This document shows, one piece after another, positions 18,690 to 25,769 of a stretch of 64,000 bases of DNA. Position 1 is the first letter of the stretch. Each line of letters begins with the position of its first letter. Made by a program: the position numbers and the translations under genes. The stretch lies in the NCBI GenBank assembly GCA_964486455.1, contig CAZAMP010000023.1, positions 1 to 64,000 of the forward strand. Reading direction: 5' to 3'. The notes beneath the pieces are model-generated. The model searched no databases, had not been told where the DNA came from, and saw only the letters and a program-made list of their open reading frames with translations. The stretch comes from CAZAMP01 sp964486455. Lineage in GTDB: Bacteria > Eisenbacteria > RBG-16-71-46 > CAZAMP01.

Positions 18690-19635
18690 GCGCGCCTCCG
18701 CAGGATGAACCGCACCCCGCGGTGCAGCCGAAGCAGTGGTCGCCCGTAACGATGCAACGCGTCGTCAACACTTCGGCGGCAAAGCGCGAGATGTGATTCG
18801 GTGCGCCGTGGTCGACCGGCATTCTGAGCGCGAGGTTGAAGTCGCAGTCGTAGAGCATTCCGTCCCACGCCACGCTGATCTGGTTTCGGCACATGAGCCC
18901 GTCGAGTGTACCCGGGTTGAACGAGTCTCGGATGAGCCCCGTGTAGTCGTCGAACGTCCCGAGGCGACGGAGGTCCGCGCGGAACTGCCCGATCGGCATG
19001 TTCGTGATGGCGAGAAGATTCGTGAAGACGATTCCGTAGTTCTCGTTCAGCTCACGCCGGTAGTCCGCCTCGAGCTGTGCCTGATCGGGCGGAAGGTGTG
19101 CGCCGACTGGATTGTAGACCAGGTTGAGCGGAAGATCAGGGTCGGTACCGTATCCGATCGCGTTCAGGCGCCGAATCGCCTTGATGCTCTTCTCGTAGAC
19201 GCCATCGCCTCGTTGCCTGGCGACATTCTCGGCGAGGTAGCACGGAAGCGACGCGACGAGCCGCACGCCGTGCGTTCGGAGAAACTCCGGCATCGTCTCC
19301 ATCTCCGGCTCGAGCAATACGGTGAGGTTCGTCCGAACCTGTACGTCACGCCCCGCGTTCCTGAGTGCCGTGACGAACCGTCGAAAGTGCGGGTTGAGTT
19401 CCGGCGCGCCACCGGTGATGTCTACGAATCGACAACCGATCGTCTCCGCGACACGGAGGATCTCCTCCATTGTCTGCCAACTCATTTCTTCGGTGCGACG
19501 GGGGGAAGACATCACGTGGCAGTGGGCGCATTCCTGATTGCAGCGGAGTCCGACGTTTACCTGAATTGTCCCGATGTCGTGGCTCCATAGGACAATGCCC
19601 GCGGCGTCCACTACCTGGCTGTCGAATGCGTTCAT
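18682..19635 (-). CDS. arsS: ArsS-like radical SAM/Cys-rich protein (arsenosugar biosynthesis)
   Basis: A 317-aa radical SAM enzyme. The cluster motif is CNQECAHC (CxxxCxxC) near residue 32, followed by the glycine motif DITGGAPELNPHFR. The C-terminal Cys-rich domain reads CFGCTAGCGSSCGG, typical of the radical SAM/Cys-rich family that includes ArsS. ArsS makes the 5'-deoxyadenosyl-arsenical intermediate of arsenosugars. No ArsM-type methyltransferase is in the window, so the arsenic role is inferred from family and from the DUF2064 partner. The gene is followed with an 8-bp overlap by the DUF2064 transferase. The RBS is weak (purine-rich AGAGAGA). Confidence 0.8.
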   Translation of the reverse strand: MNAFDSQVVDAAGIVLWSHDIGTIQVNVGLRCNQECAHCHVMSSPRRTEEMSWQTMEEILRVAETIGCRFVDITGGAPELNPHFRRFVTALRNAGRDVQVRTNLTVLLEPEMETMPEFLRTHGVRLVASLPCYLAENVARQRGDGVYEKSIKAIRRLNAIGYGTDPDLPLNLVYNPVGAHLPPDQAQLEADYRRELNENYGIVFTNLLAITNMPIGQFRADLRRLGTFDDYTGLIRDSFNPGTLDGLMCRNQISVAWDGMLYDCDFNLALRMPVDHGAPNHISRFAAEVLTTRCIVTGDHCFGCTAGCGSSCGGALV

Positions 19636-19852
19636 GCGTGGTCTCTCTCTTGCGCGTCGCCGGTCGGCTTTGGGAAGGATAGGTGACGATCCTACCCAGC
19701 CCGCCGACGCCGGTCCACCTCACAGCAGTTTGTGTTCACCACCCACCCGCATCTTACGTCGGGGCGCGAGCTTTCCGTGTCGTTGGTCATCAGACGATCG
19801 AATCAAGCCCAACACTCCCAGATGGGTAGTCTTACAGGTGACTGTTGTATGG

Positions 19853-20065
19853 CTAGTTAGGTTGGATCACCCGAATGCTGTCGCAAGATGACGGCCGGGT
19901 TTCGTCGGTCTGTCCGTTGCCGGCCGTGAGGAGGATGTAGTAGACGCCTCGGGTCGTTGCCACTGGCGTCCAGGTGATATGCGCAGGCGACGTGATTCCG
20001 ACGAGGGCGAAGAGTGTCAAGTAGAGCACAGAGCAGACGCTGCGGAGTCTCAGACGCGTGACCAT
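19853..20065 (-). CDS. Small secreted protein of unknown function
   Basis: A 70-aa product starting at ATG 20065 behind GGGGAGG at 5 nt. The start RLRLRSVCSVLYLTLFALVG is a clear signal peptide, ending near SPAH. The short mature part contains TTRGVYYILLTAGNG, which looks like the last strands of an Ig-like or FlgD-type domain, and ends in a Cys-containing tail. It is only about 40 residues after processing. It may be a genuine small exported protein or the stump of a larger secreted protein that lost its middle. It stands alone between the arsS operon and the divergent glycosyltransferase gene. Confidence 0.55.
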   Translation of the reverse strand: MVTRLRLRSVCSVLYLTLFALVGITSPAHITWTPVATTRGVYYILLTAGNGQTDETRPSSCDSIRVIQPN

Positions 20066-20186
20066 CGCGACCTCCCCGTAACTGGCGCAAGACCTTGTGT
20101 GATGCGGCGTAGACGCTGACTTTTCGCACGATACAGTCTGTTTCCGCGTGTTGGGGACGGTCTGAAAGCGCGTTACCATACGATTC

Positions 20187-20894
20187 ATGTACCACGGAAG
20201 GACGGTCACGCTGGTCATTCCCGCGCTCGATGAAGAAGCGTCGATCAGCGATGTGCTCGACGGCGTCGACCGCTCCCTCGTCGACACGATCATCGTTGCC
20301 GACAACGGCTCGACCGACTCGACGGCCGAGCGGGCGCGGGCGCACGGTGCAGTCGTGGTGCGCGAGGCCCGACGCGGGTACGGAAGCGCGTGCCTCACGG
20401 CGCTTCGCGAAGTCGCCGATCATGACATCTTTGTGTTCATGGATGCCGACGGAAGCGACGATCCGACGGAGATCGACCGGCTCCTCGACGCGCTCCGCCA
20501 GAACGACGCCGACATTGTCATCGGCTCACGGGTTCTCGGGAACGCGGAGCCCGGCGCGCTCACACCGATTCAGCGCTTCGGGAACGCGCTGACGTGCACG
20601 TTGGTGAGGTGGTTCTGGGGTGTCAGGTACACGGATCTCGGACCGTTTCGCGCGATCCGCGCGGCGGCGCTTCGGCGGCTCGACATGCGCGATCCCGATT
20701 TCGGATGGACGATCGAGATGCAGGTGAAGGCCGCGCAACACGGAATGAAGGTGGTGGAGGTGCCGGTGAGCTATCGTGTCCGCCGCGCCGGTCGGTCGAA
20801 GGTGAGCGGCACGCTTTCAGGCTCATGGAACGCGGGTCGGCGAATCCTCGGCTATGTTCTCAGCGCAAAGCTGCGTGGTGACCGGCGGTCATGA
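20187..20894 (+). CDS. Family 2 glycosyltransferase (DPM/DPG-synthase-like)
   Basis: A 235-aa GT2 enzyme with no membrane anchor domain. The nucleotide-binding start is VTLVIPALDEEASI. VADNGSTDSTAE follows, then the DxD-type FVFMDADGSDDPTEI and the acceptor-loop block GVRYTDLGPFRAIR. The length and these motifs match polyprenyl-phosphate glycosyltransferases and the GT2 proteins found beside radical SAM/DUF2064 clusters. It is transcribed divergently from the arsS side and has no clear Shine-Dalgarno, so it may be leaderless. A weak -35/-10 pair (TTGGGG, 17 nt, TACCAT) ends about 10 nt upstream of the ATG. The next gene overlaps its stop by 4 bp. Confidence 0.85.
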   Translation: MYHGRTVTLVIPALDEEASISDVLDGVDRSLVDTIIVADNGSTDSTAERARAHGAVVVREARRGYGSACLTALREVADHDIFVFMDADGSDDPTEIDRLLDALRQNDADIVIGSRVLGNAEPGALTPIQRFGNALTCTLVRWFWGVRYTDLGPFRAIRAAALRRLDMRDPDFGWTIEMQVKAAQHGMKVVEVPVSYRVRRAGRSKVSGTLSGSWNAGRRILGYVLSAKLRGDRRS

Positions 20895-21679
20895 TGAGGG
20901 CGAGGCGACCGATGCCGCCCGCGTTTACCGGGACGTTTCTCTGTGCCCATCGCGGCTACTGCGAGGAGCACCCGGAGAACTCACTCGGCGCGTTCAAGGC
21001 GGCCGAGGCGCGCGGCTGCACGATCGAGCTGGACGTGCGCTTCACACGCGACGTCTACCCCGTCGTCATTCACGATCAGGATCTACGCCGCCTCACCGGC
21101 GTTGCCGCCCGTGTCGAGGAGCTTCGTTGGGATGAGCTTGAGCATCTCCGGCTGCTCCAGGACGACAAAGGGTCCGACGAAGGCATTCCGCTCCTTGCGG
21201 ACGTTCTCGATGCGACCTCCTGCGGAGTCATCATCGAGATCAAGGAATTCGGCCTAACGGATCGCGGGCTTGAAGACGCGGTCATCGACGTGCTGCACAA
21301 ACGTCGCGACACGTACGACCGCGTCATCGCGCACAGCTTCAATCCGTTTGCGCTCGCGCGCGTCGCCAAGCGCGACCCGCGGCTCTACAGGTCGCAAGTT
21401 TTCGGGTTCCCGCAGCGGTTCAAGCGGTATGCGCGATACGTTCGCCCGATCGTGCGCGGCATCATTCCCACGTCGATCTCGAAACCCGATGCGGTTGCCG
21501 GGGAGATATGCCTCTTCACGAAATCCGTCGTGCGCCGCTACAAAGAAACGGATGGGATCGCCGTCTTCGGCTGGACCGCGGGCTCCGATGCGGATCTCGC
21601 GCACGCCCGATCGCTCGGTCTCGACATCATCATCACCGACTATCTCCCTCCCGAAACCGTTGATTCGAGCCGAAGATAG
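20891..21679 (+). CDS. Glycerophosphodiester phosphodiesterase (GDPD family)
   Basis: A 262-aa TIM-barrel enzyme. The catalytic and metal-binding set is visible in order: CAHRGYCEEHPENSLGAF, IELDVRFTRD, and VIHDQDLRRLTG, then IIEIKEF. The C-terminal FGWTAGSDADLAHARSLGLD is the standard end of the barrel. It hydrolyses glycerophosphodiesters to sn-glycerol 3-phosphate and an alcohol. There is no signal peptide, so it should act in the cytoplasm. Its ATGA overlap with the glycosyltransferase gene suggests coupled translation and a shared lipid-related role, although its substrate might be a more specialised diester. Confidence 0.85.
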   Translation: MMRARRPMPPAFTGTFLCAHRGYCEEHPENSLGAFKAAEARGCTIELDVRFTRDVYPVVIHDQDLRRLTGVAARVEELRWDELEHLRLLQDDKGSDEGIPLLADVLDATSCGVIIEIKEFGLTDRGLEDAVIDVLHKRRDTYDRVIAHSFNPFALARVAKRDPRLYRSQVFGFPQRFKRYARYVRPIVRGIIPTSISKPDAVAGEICLFTKSVVRRYKETDGIAVFGWTAGSDADLAHARSLGLDIIITDYLPPETVDSSRR

Positions 21680-21731
21680 AGCGAAACGACCGACCCGATC
21701 ACGAAGCTGTGGAGAGGATCCAGGTGGGATC

Positions 21732-22826
21732 ATGATCCGCATACCGCACGAATCTTTGAAGCGCTTCATGCGAGACGTGCTCGCTGCCTACGGCGTGCCG
21801 CCGGCAGATGCCGAGGTCGTGAGCGACGTCCTCATCATGGCTGACCTGCAAGGTATCGACTCACATGGCGTCAGCCGCCTCGGCTACTACGGCGAGCGAT
21901 TGAAAGCGGGCGTCACGAAGCCCACGACGCAGTTCGAGGTCGTCAAGGAAACTCCCTCCACGGCGGTCATCGACGGGCACGACGGCATGGGGCACGTCAT
22001 CGGGACGCGGGCCATGCAGCTCGCCATCGACAAGGCGCGGTCGAACGGCCTGGGGGCGGTGGCGGTCAGGAACTCCACGCACTACGGCTTTGCCGGCTAC
22101 TACCCCTTGATGGCGATCCGCGAGGAGATGATCGGGCTCGCGACGTCGAACGCACGACCGTGCATCGCGCCCACCCACGGCGTGCAACCGATGTTCGGCA
22201 CGAACCCGCTCGCCTTCGGCGCGCCGACCGACGAAGAGTGTCCGTTTCTCTTCGACGCCGGCATGTCGGTCACGCAACGCGGAAAGATCGAGATTCTCAA
22301 ACGCGAGGGGAAACCCGTCCCCGACGGATGGAGCATCGACGAGACGGGAGAGCCGCAGCCCGACGCGGAAAAGCTTCTCGACGACTTCATGGCCGGCCGC
22401 GCGTCACTCCTGCCGCTCGGGGGCGTGGGCGAGCTTCTGGGCGGACACAAAGGCTTCGGTATCTCGATCATCCTTGAGATCCTCTCGAGCGCGCTCCAGA
22501 GCGGACGGTTCCTTGAAGAGCTCGGCGGCGGCGATCGCGAAGGCCGCTGGGAACCGTATCGCCTCGGTCACTTTTTCCTCGCGATCAAGATCGATTCGTT
22601 CGTCGCGATCGACGAGTTCAAGCGCACGACGGGTGAGATCGTCCGGCGACTACGGGCGTCCACGCCCGCGCCGGGCAAGGATCGCATCTGGACCGCCGGC
22701 GAGAAGGAGTGGGAGGCAATGGAGCGCCGCGCCAAGACCGGCATTCCGATCACGAGCAATCTGCAGGATGAACTCCGCGCCCTCGCCCGCGATCTCGGTC
22801 TCGCAAAGTCTCAGCTTCCCTTCTGA
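21732..22826 (+). CDS. Ldh2-family malate/lactate/ureidoglycolate dehydrogenase
   Basis: A 364-aa NAD(P)-dependent oxidoreductase of the Ldh2/YlbC/YiaK family. The start ATG 21732 follows GGTGGGAT; the open frame continues upstream inside the GDPD gene, but that part is shadow. Family marks are QGIDSHGVSRLGYYGERL near residue 40, VRNSTHYGFAGYYP (catalytic His region), TSNARPCIAPTHG and FGTNPLAFGAPT, and later GGHKGFGISIILEILSSAL. The enzyme reduces or oxidises a 2-hydroxy/2-oxo acid; the exact substrate cannot be assigned. It lies 52 bp after the GDPD gene and is likely in the same operon. Its last 16 bp overlap the convergent gene's end. Confidence 0.85.
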   Translation: MIRIPHESLKRFMRDVLAAYGVPPADAEVVSDVLIMADLQGIDSHGVSRLGYYGERLKAGVTKPTTQFEVVKETPSTAVIDGHDGMGHVIGTRAMQLAIDKARSNGLGAVAVRNSTHYGFAGYYPLMAIREEMIGLATSNARPCIAPTHGVQPMFGTNPLAFGAPTDEECPFLFDAGMSVTQRGKIEILKREGKPVPDGWSIDETGEPQPDAEKLLDDFMAGRASLLPLGGVGELLGGHKGFGISIILEILSSALQSGRFLEELGGGDREGRWEPYRLGHFFLAIKIDSFVAIDEFKRTTGEIVRRLRASTPAPGKDRIWTAGEKEWEAMERRAKTGIPITSNLQDELRALARDLGLAKSQLPF

Positions 22827-23053
22827 TCCGTTCTCGCGAACATCCCCCAGCCGTTTCGTGCGCCGAGCGCGAGCAGTGCGTAGAACGGAACGGCCGCCAC
22901 GATCGTCGGCCAGAATCGCTCGCTCACGATCCGCCTCCGGAACTTGCGCGTGAAGAGAATGACCATGACGTAGCAGTTCACGCCATAGATCTGAAGCAGG
23001 ATCGCCGCGAGCCAGTAGAGTCCCATCAGCGCGGTCAAAAAGCCGTGTGTCAC
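22811..23053 (-). CDS. Small two-helix membrane protein
   Basis: About 80 aa, best started at GTG 23053, which has CAGGGAAG upstream at 6 nt. Upstream codons in frame look like shadow. Two hydrophobic segments are visible: LYWLAAILLQIYGVNCYVMV and WPTIVAAVPFYALLALG, separated by a basic loop (TRKFRRR), so both ends probably face the same side. I do not recognise a family. It converges on the dehydrogenase gene with a 16-bp tail overlap. It could be a membrane subunit or a small assembly factor; nothing nearby decides this. Confidence 0.55.
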   Translation of the reverse strand: MTHGFLTALMGLYWLAAILLQIYGVNCYVMVILFTRKFRRRIVSERFWPTIVAAVPFYALLALGARNGWGMFARTDQKGS

Positions 23054-23237
23054 ATCAATCTTCCCTGCTGGTTTCCTCGATGATCGGTTCGCGCCGCCGG
23101 CAGTACACGCGGTGCCATCGGTGCGGCCTCCCACAGCGCGGCGCACCGACGAAGGCCGTCAGGTCGCCCGTCGACACTCGACAAAATGGTCGAATTGACA
23201 TCCCCGGCGTACCGCGTCGCGCAATCCACTTGGCGTC

Positions 23238-23305
23238 GTAACGAAAATCATTCTAGTCGGTTACCTCATTCTTCGACGCACATTCCCGTTTGGCATCGCG
23301 CATGC
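23238..23305 (+). promoter_or_regulatory. Sigma-54 promoter P1 with upstream inverted repeat
   Basis: TGGCATCGCGCATGC at 23291-23305 has the GG-N10-GC spacing of RpoN promoters. The expected start is near 23317. Upstream, GTAAC-N17-GTTAC spans 23238-23264, its right half 27 nt before the -24 box. The same two-part layout precedes the genes at 24154 and 25142 and the relic at 24757. The -12 box to ATG distance is 85 nt. Confidence 0.75.
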
Positions 23306-23390
23306 GATAGCGTGGGAACAGATCGACAGCTTGGTCGGCTTGAGTAGACGGTAGTTGAGAAGGTGACGGACTTTTGAAGGAGGAAGGACA

Positions 23391-23657
23391 ATGATCACGA
23401 GAACTCTTCGCACCGCGACGCTCGCACTCGCTCTGAGCGTGTTCCTGGTTCCCGCCGCGATGGCATTCCCGGAGGACCCGATGGAGGATGCATGGGGTAC
23501 CGTCCTCGACTTCATCGAGAGTCTGACTGGTGGTGGTGGCGATCCCGAGAACGTCAACCACGAGGTCAATGAGTGGGAAGGTGACGGCTATGGTGGTGGA
23601 GGCGGTGACGACTCCGATGAGCCGGGTTTCACGTCCAGGAACAGCCTGAGCAAGTAG
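23391..23657 (+). CDS. Small secreted peptide 1 (paralogue of the gene at 24154)
   Basis: An 88-aa product with a strong Shine-Dalgarno (GAAGGAGGAAGGACA). A signal peptide ends LVPAAMA. The mature part begins FPEDPMEDAWGTVLDFIESL, continues through a Gly tract and DPENVNHEVNEWEGDG, and ends Gly/Asp-rich. It contains no Cys and is strongly acidic. The paralogue 500 bp downstream keeps the FPE-P-ED-A, FIESL and DPENVNHEV-EW blocks. I recognise no family. Sigma-54 control and export suggest a regulated extracellular peptide, such as a signal, toxin or matrix component. A cleaved precursor is possible because the conserved blocks are separated by Gly tracts. Confidence 0.75.
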   Translation: MITRTLRTATLALALSVFLVPAAMAFPEDPMEDAWGTVLDFIESLTGGGGDPENVNHEVNEWEGDGYGGGGGDDSDEPGFTSRNSLSK

Positions 23658-23676
23658 ACTTCCGTGCCAAGCAGAA

Positions 23677-23715
23677 GCGCCGGTGAGCGTGCCCGACTCA
23701 CCGGCGCACCTTTTT
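23677..23715 (+). terminator. Intrinsic terminator of small secreted peptide 1
   Basis: A perfect 11-bp stem GCGCCGGTGAG/CTCACCGGCGC with a 9-nt loop, followed by ACC and five T. It lies 19 bp after the stop codon, so the peptide gene is a single-gene transcript of about 400 nt with promoter P1. Confidence 0.9.
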
Positions 23716-24001
23716 GTCTGTGGTCTGACGACTGTGTCTCAGAGCAGGCAGGCCCTCCCCCACGAGGCTGTTAGGCAACAATCACGTGATCTCACCCAAT
23801 CGTAGATAGTTACGTCAGATACACCGACCAGACACACTCTTCAGACCACAACCCCCCGACCCCATGCTCGCAGCTGTCCTTCAGCCAGGCGGCTGCGTGA
23901 TCCTCGTGACCACGAGCCACCACCCGCGTGGTCGTCGAAGATCGACGATATCGTCGGTGTCGCGTGACGTCCCCGCCCGACGCGTCTGATGGCCGAATCG
24001 T
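23716..24001. other. Spacer between peptide transcripts 1 and 2
   Basis: No gene seen. The spacer shares the short string GCCCGACGCGTC with the spacer before promoter P3, in line with duplication of the whole unit. Any distal enhancer for a sigma-54 activator would be expected here. Confidence 0.4.
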
Positions 24002-24069
24002 GTAACTCAATATATTTAGCCGGTTGCACGATTCATCGAGGCGTGCATCTCGAATGGCACCGCGGTTGC
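24002..24069 (+). promoter_or_regulatory. Sigma-54 promoter P2 with upstream inverted repeat
   Basis: TGGCACCGCGGTTGC at 24055-24069, followed by T, is close to the ideal RpoN consensus (TGGCAC-N5-TTGCT). The upstream pair GTAAC-N16-GTTGC spans 24002-24027, ending 28 nt before the -24 box. An ATTC-ATCGA block between them is shared with the other copies. The -12 box to ATG distance is 84 nt. Confidence 0.85.
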
Positions 24070-24153
24070 TTTGAGAAGGGGCAGATCGACGAAGTGGTCG
24101 GTCGGAATGACTCGGACACGGTGGGTGATCCCACCAAGCCAGGAGGGAGCAAG

Positions 24154-24408
24154 ATGGCGGCACGGACTCTTCGCACGGCGGCTCTGGCCCTCGTTATGAG
24201 CCTGGTTCTGGTTCCTGCAGCGTTCGCGTTCCCGGAAGAACCGATCGAAGACGCATACGAGACTGTCGTCGAGTTCATCGAGTCTCTCTTCGGCGGTGGC
24301 GATGAGGACCCCGAGAACGTCAACCACGAAGTGGTGGAGTGGGACGGTGACGGTGGCGGCGGTTCGGGTGGAGACGGCAGCGCTCCTCGTCTGACGGCGG
24401 AAGGCTAG
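24154..24408 (+). CDS. Small secreted peptide 2
   Basis: An 84-aa product starting at ATG 24154 behind AGGAGGGAGCAAG. The signal peptide MAARTLRTAALALVMSL ends near AFA. The mature part is FPEEPIEDAYETVVEFIESL, a Gly/Asp turn, DPENVNHEVVEWDGDG, a Gly tract and a short tail. It is clearly paralogous to the gene at 23391 in both signal and mature parts; most differences are conservative. It is transcribed alone from its own sigma-54 promoter and ends at its own hairpin. No modification enzyme or transporter is adjacent, which argues against a classical RiPP. Role unknown. Confidence 0.8.
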   Translation: MAARTLRTAALALVMSLVLVPAAFAFPEEPIEDAYETVVEFIESLFGGGDEDPENVNHEVVEWDGDGGGGSGGDGSAPRLTAEG

Positions 24409-24464
24409 CCGATGGCGGCCCCTGGATGGGCCACACGACATTCCCTGATTGGCACACGCAAGCG

Positions 24465-24499
24465 ACGCCGGTGAGGAAGAAACCTCACAGGCGTTTCTT
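24465..24499 (+). terminator. Intrinsic terminator of small secreted peptide 2
   Basis: A 12-bp stem with one mismatch (ACGCCGGTGAGG and CCTCACAGGCGT), a 6-nt loop, then TTCTT. It lies 56 bp after the stop codon and resembles the hairpins after the neighbouring copies. Confidence 0.75.
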
Positions 24500-24604
24500 C
24501 GTAGCTCCCCCCAAGCCCCTTCCGGATCCCGATCACTCCGGCTTCGACCACAACGTCGAACATCGGTGTTCGCCCTCCGACGGGATCGCGATCGCAGCGC
24601 GGCG

Positions 24605-24671
24605 ATAACTTCATATTGAAAAAGACGTTACGATTCTTCATCGATCTAGTCGCCCTTGGCACCGCCCCTGC
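24605..24671 (+). promoter_or_regulatory. Sigma-54 promoter P4 driving a decayed copy
   Basis: TGGCACCGCCCCTGC at 24657-24671 fits GG-N10-GC. ATAAC-N17-GTTAC spans 24605-24631, ending 26 nt before the -24 box, as in the intact copies. The start codon that should be served lies 85 nt downstream at 24757. Confidence 0.7.
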
Positions 24672-24756
24672 TATGTCTAGTGAGACAGATCGGCAAGATG
24701 GTCCCAGCCGACACGGTGTCGGTGGTGACCCTCTCGCCGACGGAGGACGTGAGCAG

Positions 24757-24774
24757 ATGATGGAGGCTGAATGA
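24757..24774 (+). pseudogene. Relic of a fourth small-peptide gene
   Basis: At exactly the distance used by the three intact genes (85 nt after the -12 box) an ATG follows GGAGGACGTGAGCAG, but it opens only MMEAE before TGA. No other frame gives a signal peptide before the hairpin at 24826. The promoter, leader and RBS persist while the coding part is lost. The remaining transcript would be about 170 nt, so it may survive as a small RNA. Confidence 0.55.
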
Positions 24775-24825
24775 ATTGAATAACTCGATAGATTCCCGCT
24801 GTACCCCCCATATTCCCCACACCCA

Positions 24826-24858
24826 ACGCCGGTGAGATCCCGATGATCCCACCGGCGT
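24826..24858 (+). terminator. Hairpin after the relic gene
   Basis: A 14-bp stem with one mismatch (ACGCCGGTGAGATC and GATCCCACCGGCGT) and a 5-nt loop. There is no T-tract after it. It shares the GCCGGTGAG arm with the terminators of the intact copies. Confidence 0.6.
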
Positions 24859-24992
24859 CCTCACGTGGTCCCGCGAACACTCATCAGCCCTGACGAACAA
24901 CGATGTCTCCGGTCGCCCGACGCGTCGTCGACGTCGACGATATGGTCGAGCGCGTGGTCTCCTCCGACACGGGACGCGGCGCAGCCGATCAC

Positions 24993-25059
24993 ATAACATG
25001 TTATACAAACATGGATTACGGAATTCTTGACGTCCAGGCGGGTTTGGCATCGTCCCTGC
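24993..25059 (+). promoter_or_regulatory. Sigma-54 promoter P3 with upstream repeat
   Basis: TGGCATCGTCCCTGC at 25045-25059 has GG-N10-GC spacing. Upstream ATAAC-N17-ATTAC spans 24993-25019, 26 nt before the -24 GG. Its left half also forms the perfect dyad ATAACATGTTAT. The -12 box to ATG distance is 82 nt. Confidence 0.75.
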
Positions 25060-25141
25060 GATAAGGGATCCACATGGAGGGAACACTCAACAGAGGGGGT
25101 TCCCGATAGTGAAGGTCACGGACAACGAAAGGAGGAAGGCA

Positions 25142-25423
25142 ATGGCAACCCGGAACTTCAGATCCAAAGCGATGGCCACGGCGTTCGGCCTCTTGCTTCT
25201 CCCCGCCTTGGCCGCGGCTACGCAGATCGGTACGGACGGATCGGACGCGACCCCGCCCATGCAGGACCCGCTGAACGACACACCCAGCTGGATCGGGGAC
25301 GTGCCGGAACTGGACTCGCAGGAGACTCTCGGTGAGCCACATCTCGGCCTGGAGCATAGCTCCCTTTACGGAGGGGATTACGATGCGAAGCGTCTGCCTC
25401 CCATCGTCTGCGCCGAAGAGTAG
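25142..25423 (+). CDS. Small secreted peptide 3
   Basis: A 93-aa product starting at ATG 25142 behind AAAGGAGGAAGGCA; a longer in-frame start at 25109 adds a hydrophilic leader and is less likely. A signal peptide MATRNFRSKAMATAFGLLLL ends LAAAT. The mature chain is acidic and Pro-rich, with DPLNDTPSWIGDVPELDSQE, and ends in a single Cys (IVCAEE). It shares the promoter layout, leader length and signal-peptide style of peptides 1 and 2, but its mature part is not alignable by eye. It is therefore a co-regulated member of the group rather than a close paralogue. Function unknown. Confidence 0.7.
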   Translation: MATRNFRSKAMATAFGLLLLPALAAATQIGTDGSDATPPMQDPLNDTPSWIGDVPELDSQETLGEPHLGLEHSSLYGGDYDAKRLPPIVCAEE

Positions 25424-25708
25424 CTTCCAGATCTTCGGGCGCGCCGGTGAGCCGAACCCGTCGCATCGGCGCGCTCCGGACGGAAGCAGCGTTCGGGCCC
25501 ACGATCGATGTCTCCGTCGTACGCGGCGCGGGCAAGGTCTCCCGGTCCGACGGATCGTGCGCTGTGAAGAGCTCGAACGAAATGACGTAATTGCTCTGTT
25601 TGTTTCGTCGGCCGTTCAGGCATCCAACGTGCGCTATCTCGAGCGCACGGCTACGGAATGGTCGGTTGCGATAGTTTCACGGCAGTGGTGGCTTAGGAGG
25701 TGAGACTC
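25424..25708. other. Spacer after small secreted peptide 3
   Basis: A hairpin with an 8-bp perfect stem (GCGCGCCG/CGGCGCGC, 20-nt loop) at 25439-25474 lacks a T-tract. A second, GTGCGCT-N6-AGCGCAC, lies at 25629-25648. I see no GG-N10-GC promoter here at the expected distance from 25709, and no credible gene. Confidence 0.4.
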
Positions 25709-25744
25709 ATGAGCCGGAGGTGGAAGCGGCAAATCTGTGAGTAG
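25709..25744 (+). CDS. 11-codon micro-ORF with consensus Shine-Dalgarno
   Basis: TTAGGAGGTGAGACTC precedes an ATG that encodes MSRRWKRQICE and stops. The SD is a near-perfect complement to the 16S tail at ideal spacing, rare for a chance ORF. A strong intrinsic terminator begins 25 nt later, and the TlpA-like gene starts 177 nt after the micro-ORF. It could be a leader peptide of an attenuator controlling that gene, a translated small RNA, or the last element of the peptide-3 transcript. The basic sequence with Trp and Cys gives no decisive hint. Confidence 0.45.
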   Translation: MSRRWKRQICE

Positions 25745-25769
25745 TCGTCGATCATGCCACCCGCCGGAG

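Noticed and set aside
19857..20423. Longer minus-strand frames containing the small exported protein region
   Set aside because: The upstream part is antisense to the glycosyltransferase start. Only the last 70 codons, beginning behind GGGGAGG at 20065, have gene-like features.
23391..24408. Reading the small peptide genes as a classical RiPP cluster
   Set aside because: The precursors have Sec-type signal peptides and no modification enzyme, peptidase or dedicated exporter lies beside them.
25600..25670. A fifth sigma-54 promoter before the 11-codon ORF
   Set aside because: TGG and TTGC strings occur near 25655-25669 but not with GG-N10-GC spacing, and nothing fits at the 82-85 nt distance used by the other copies.
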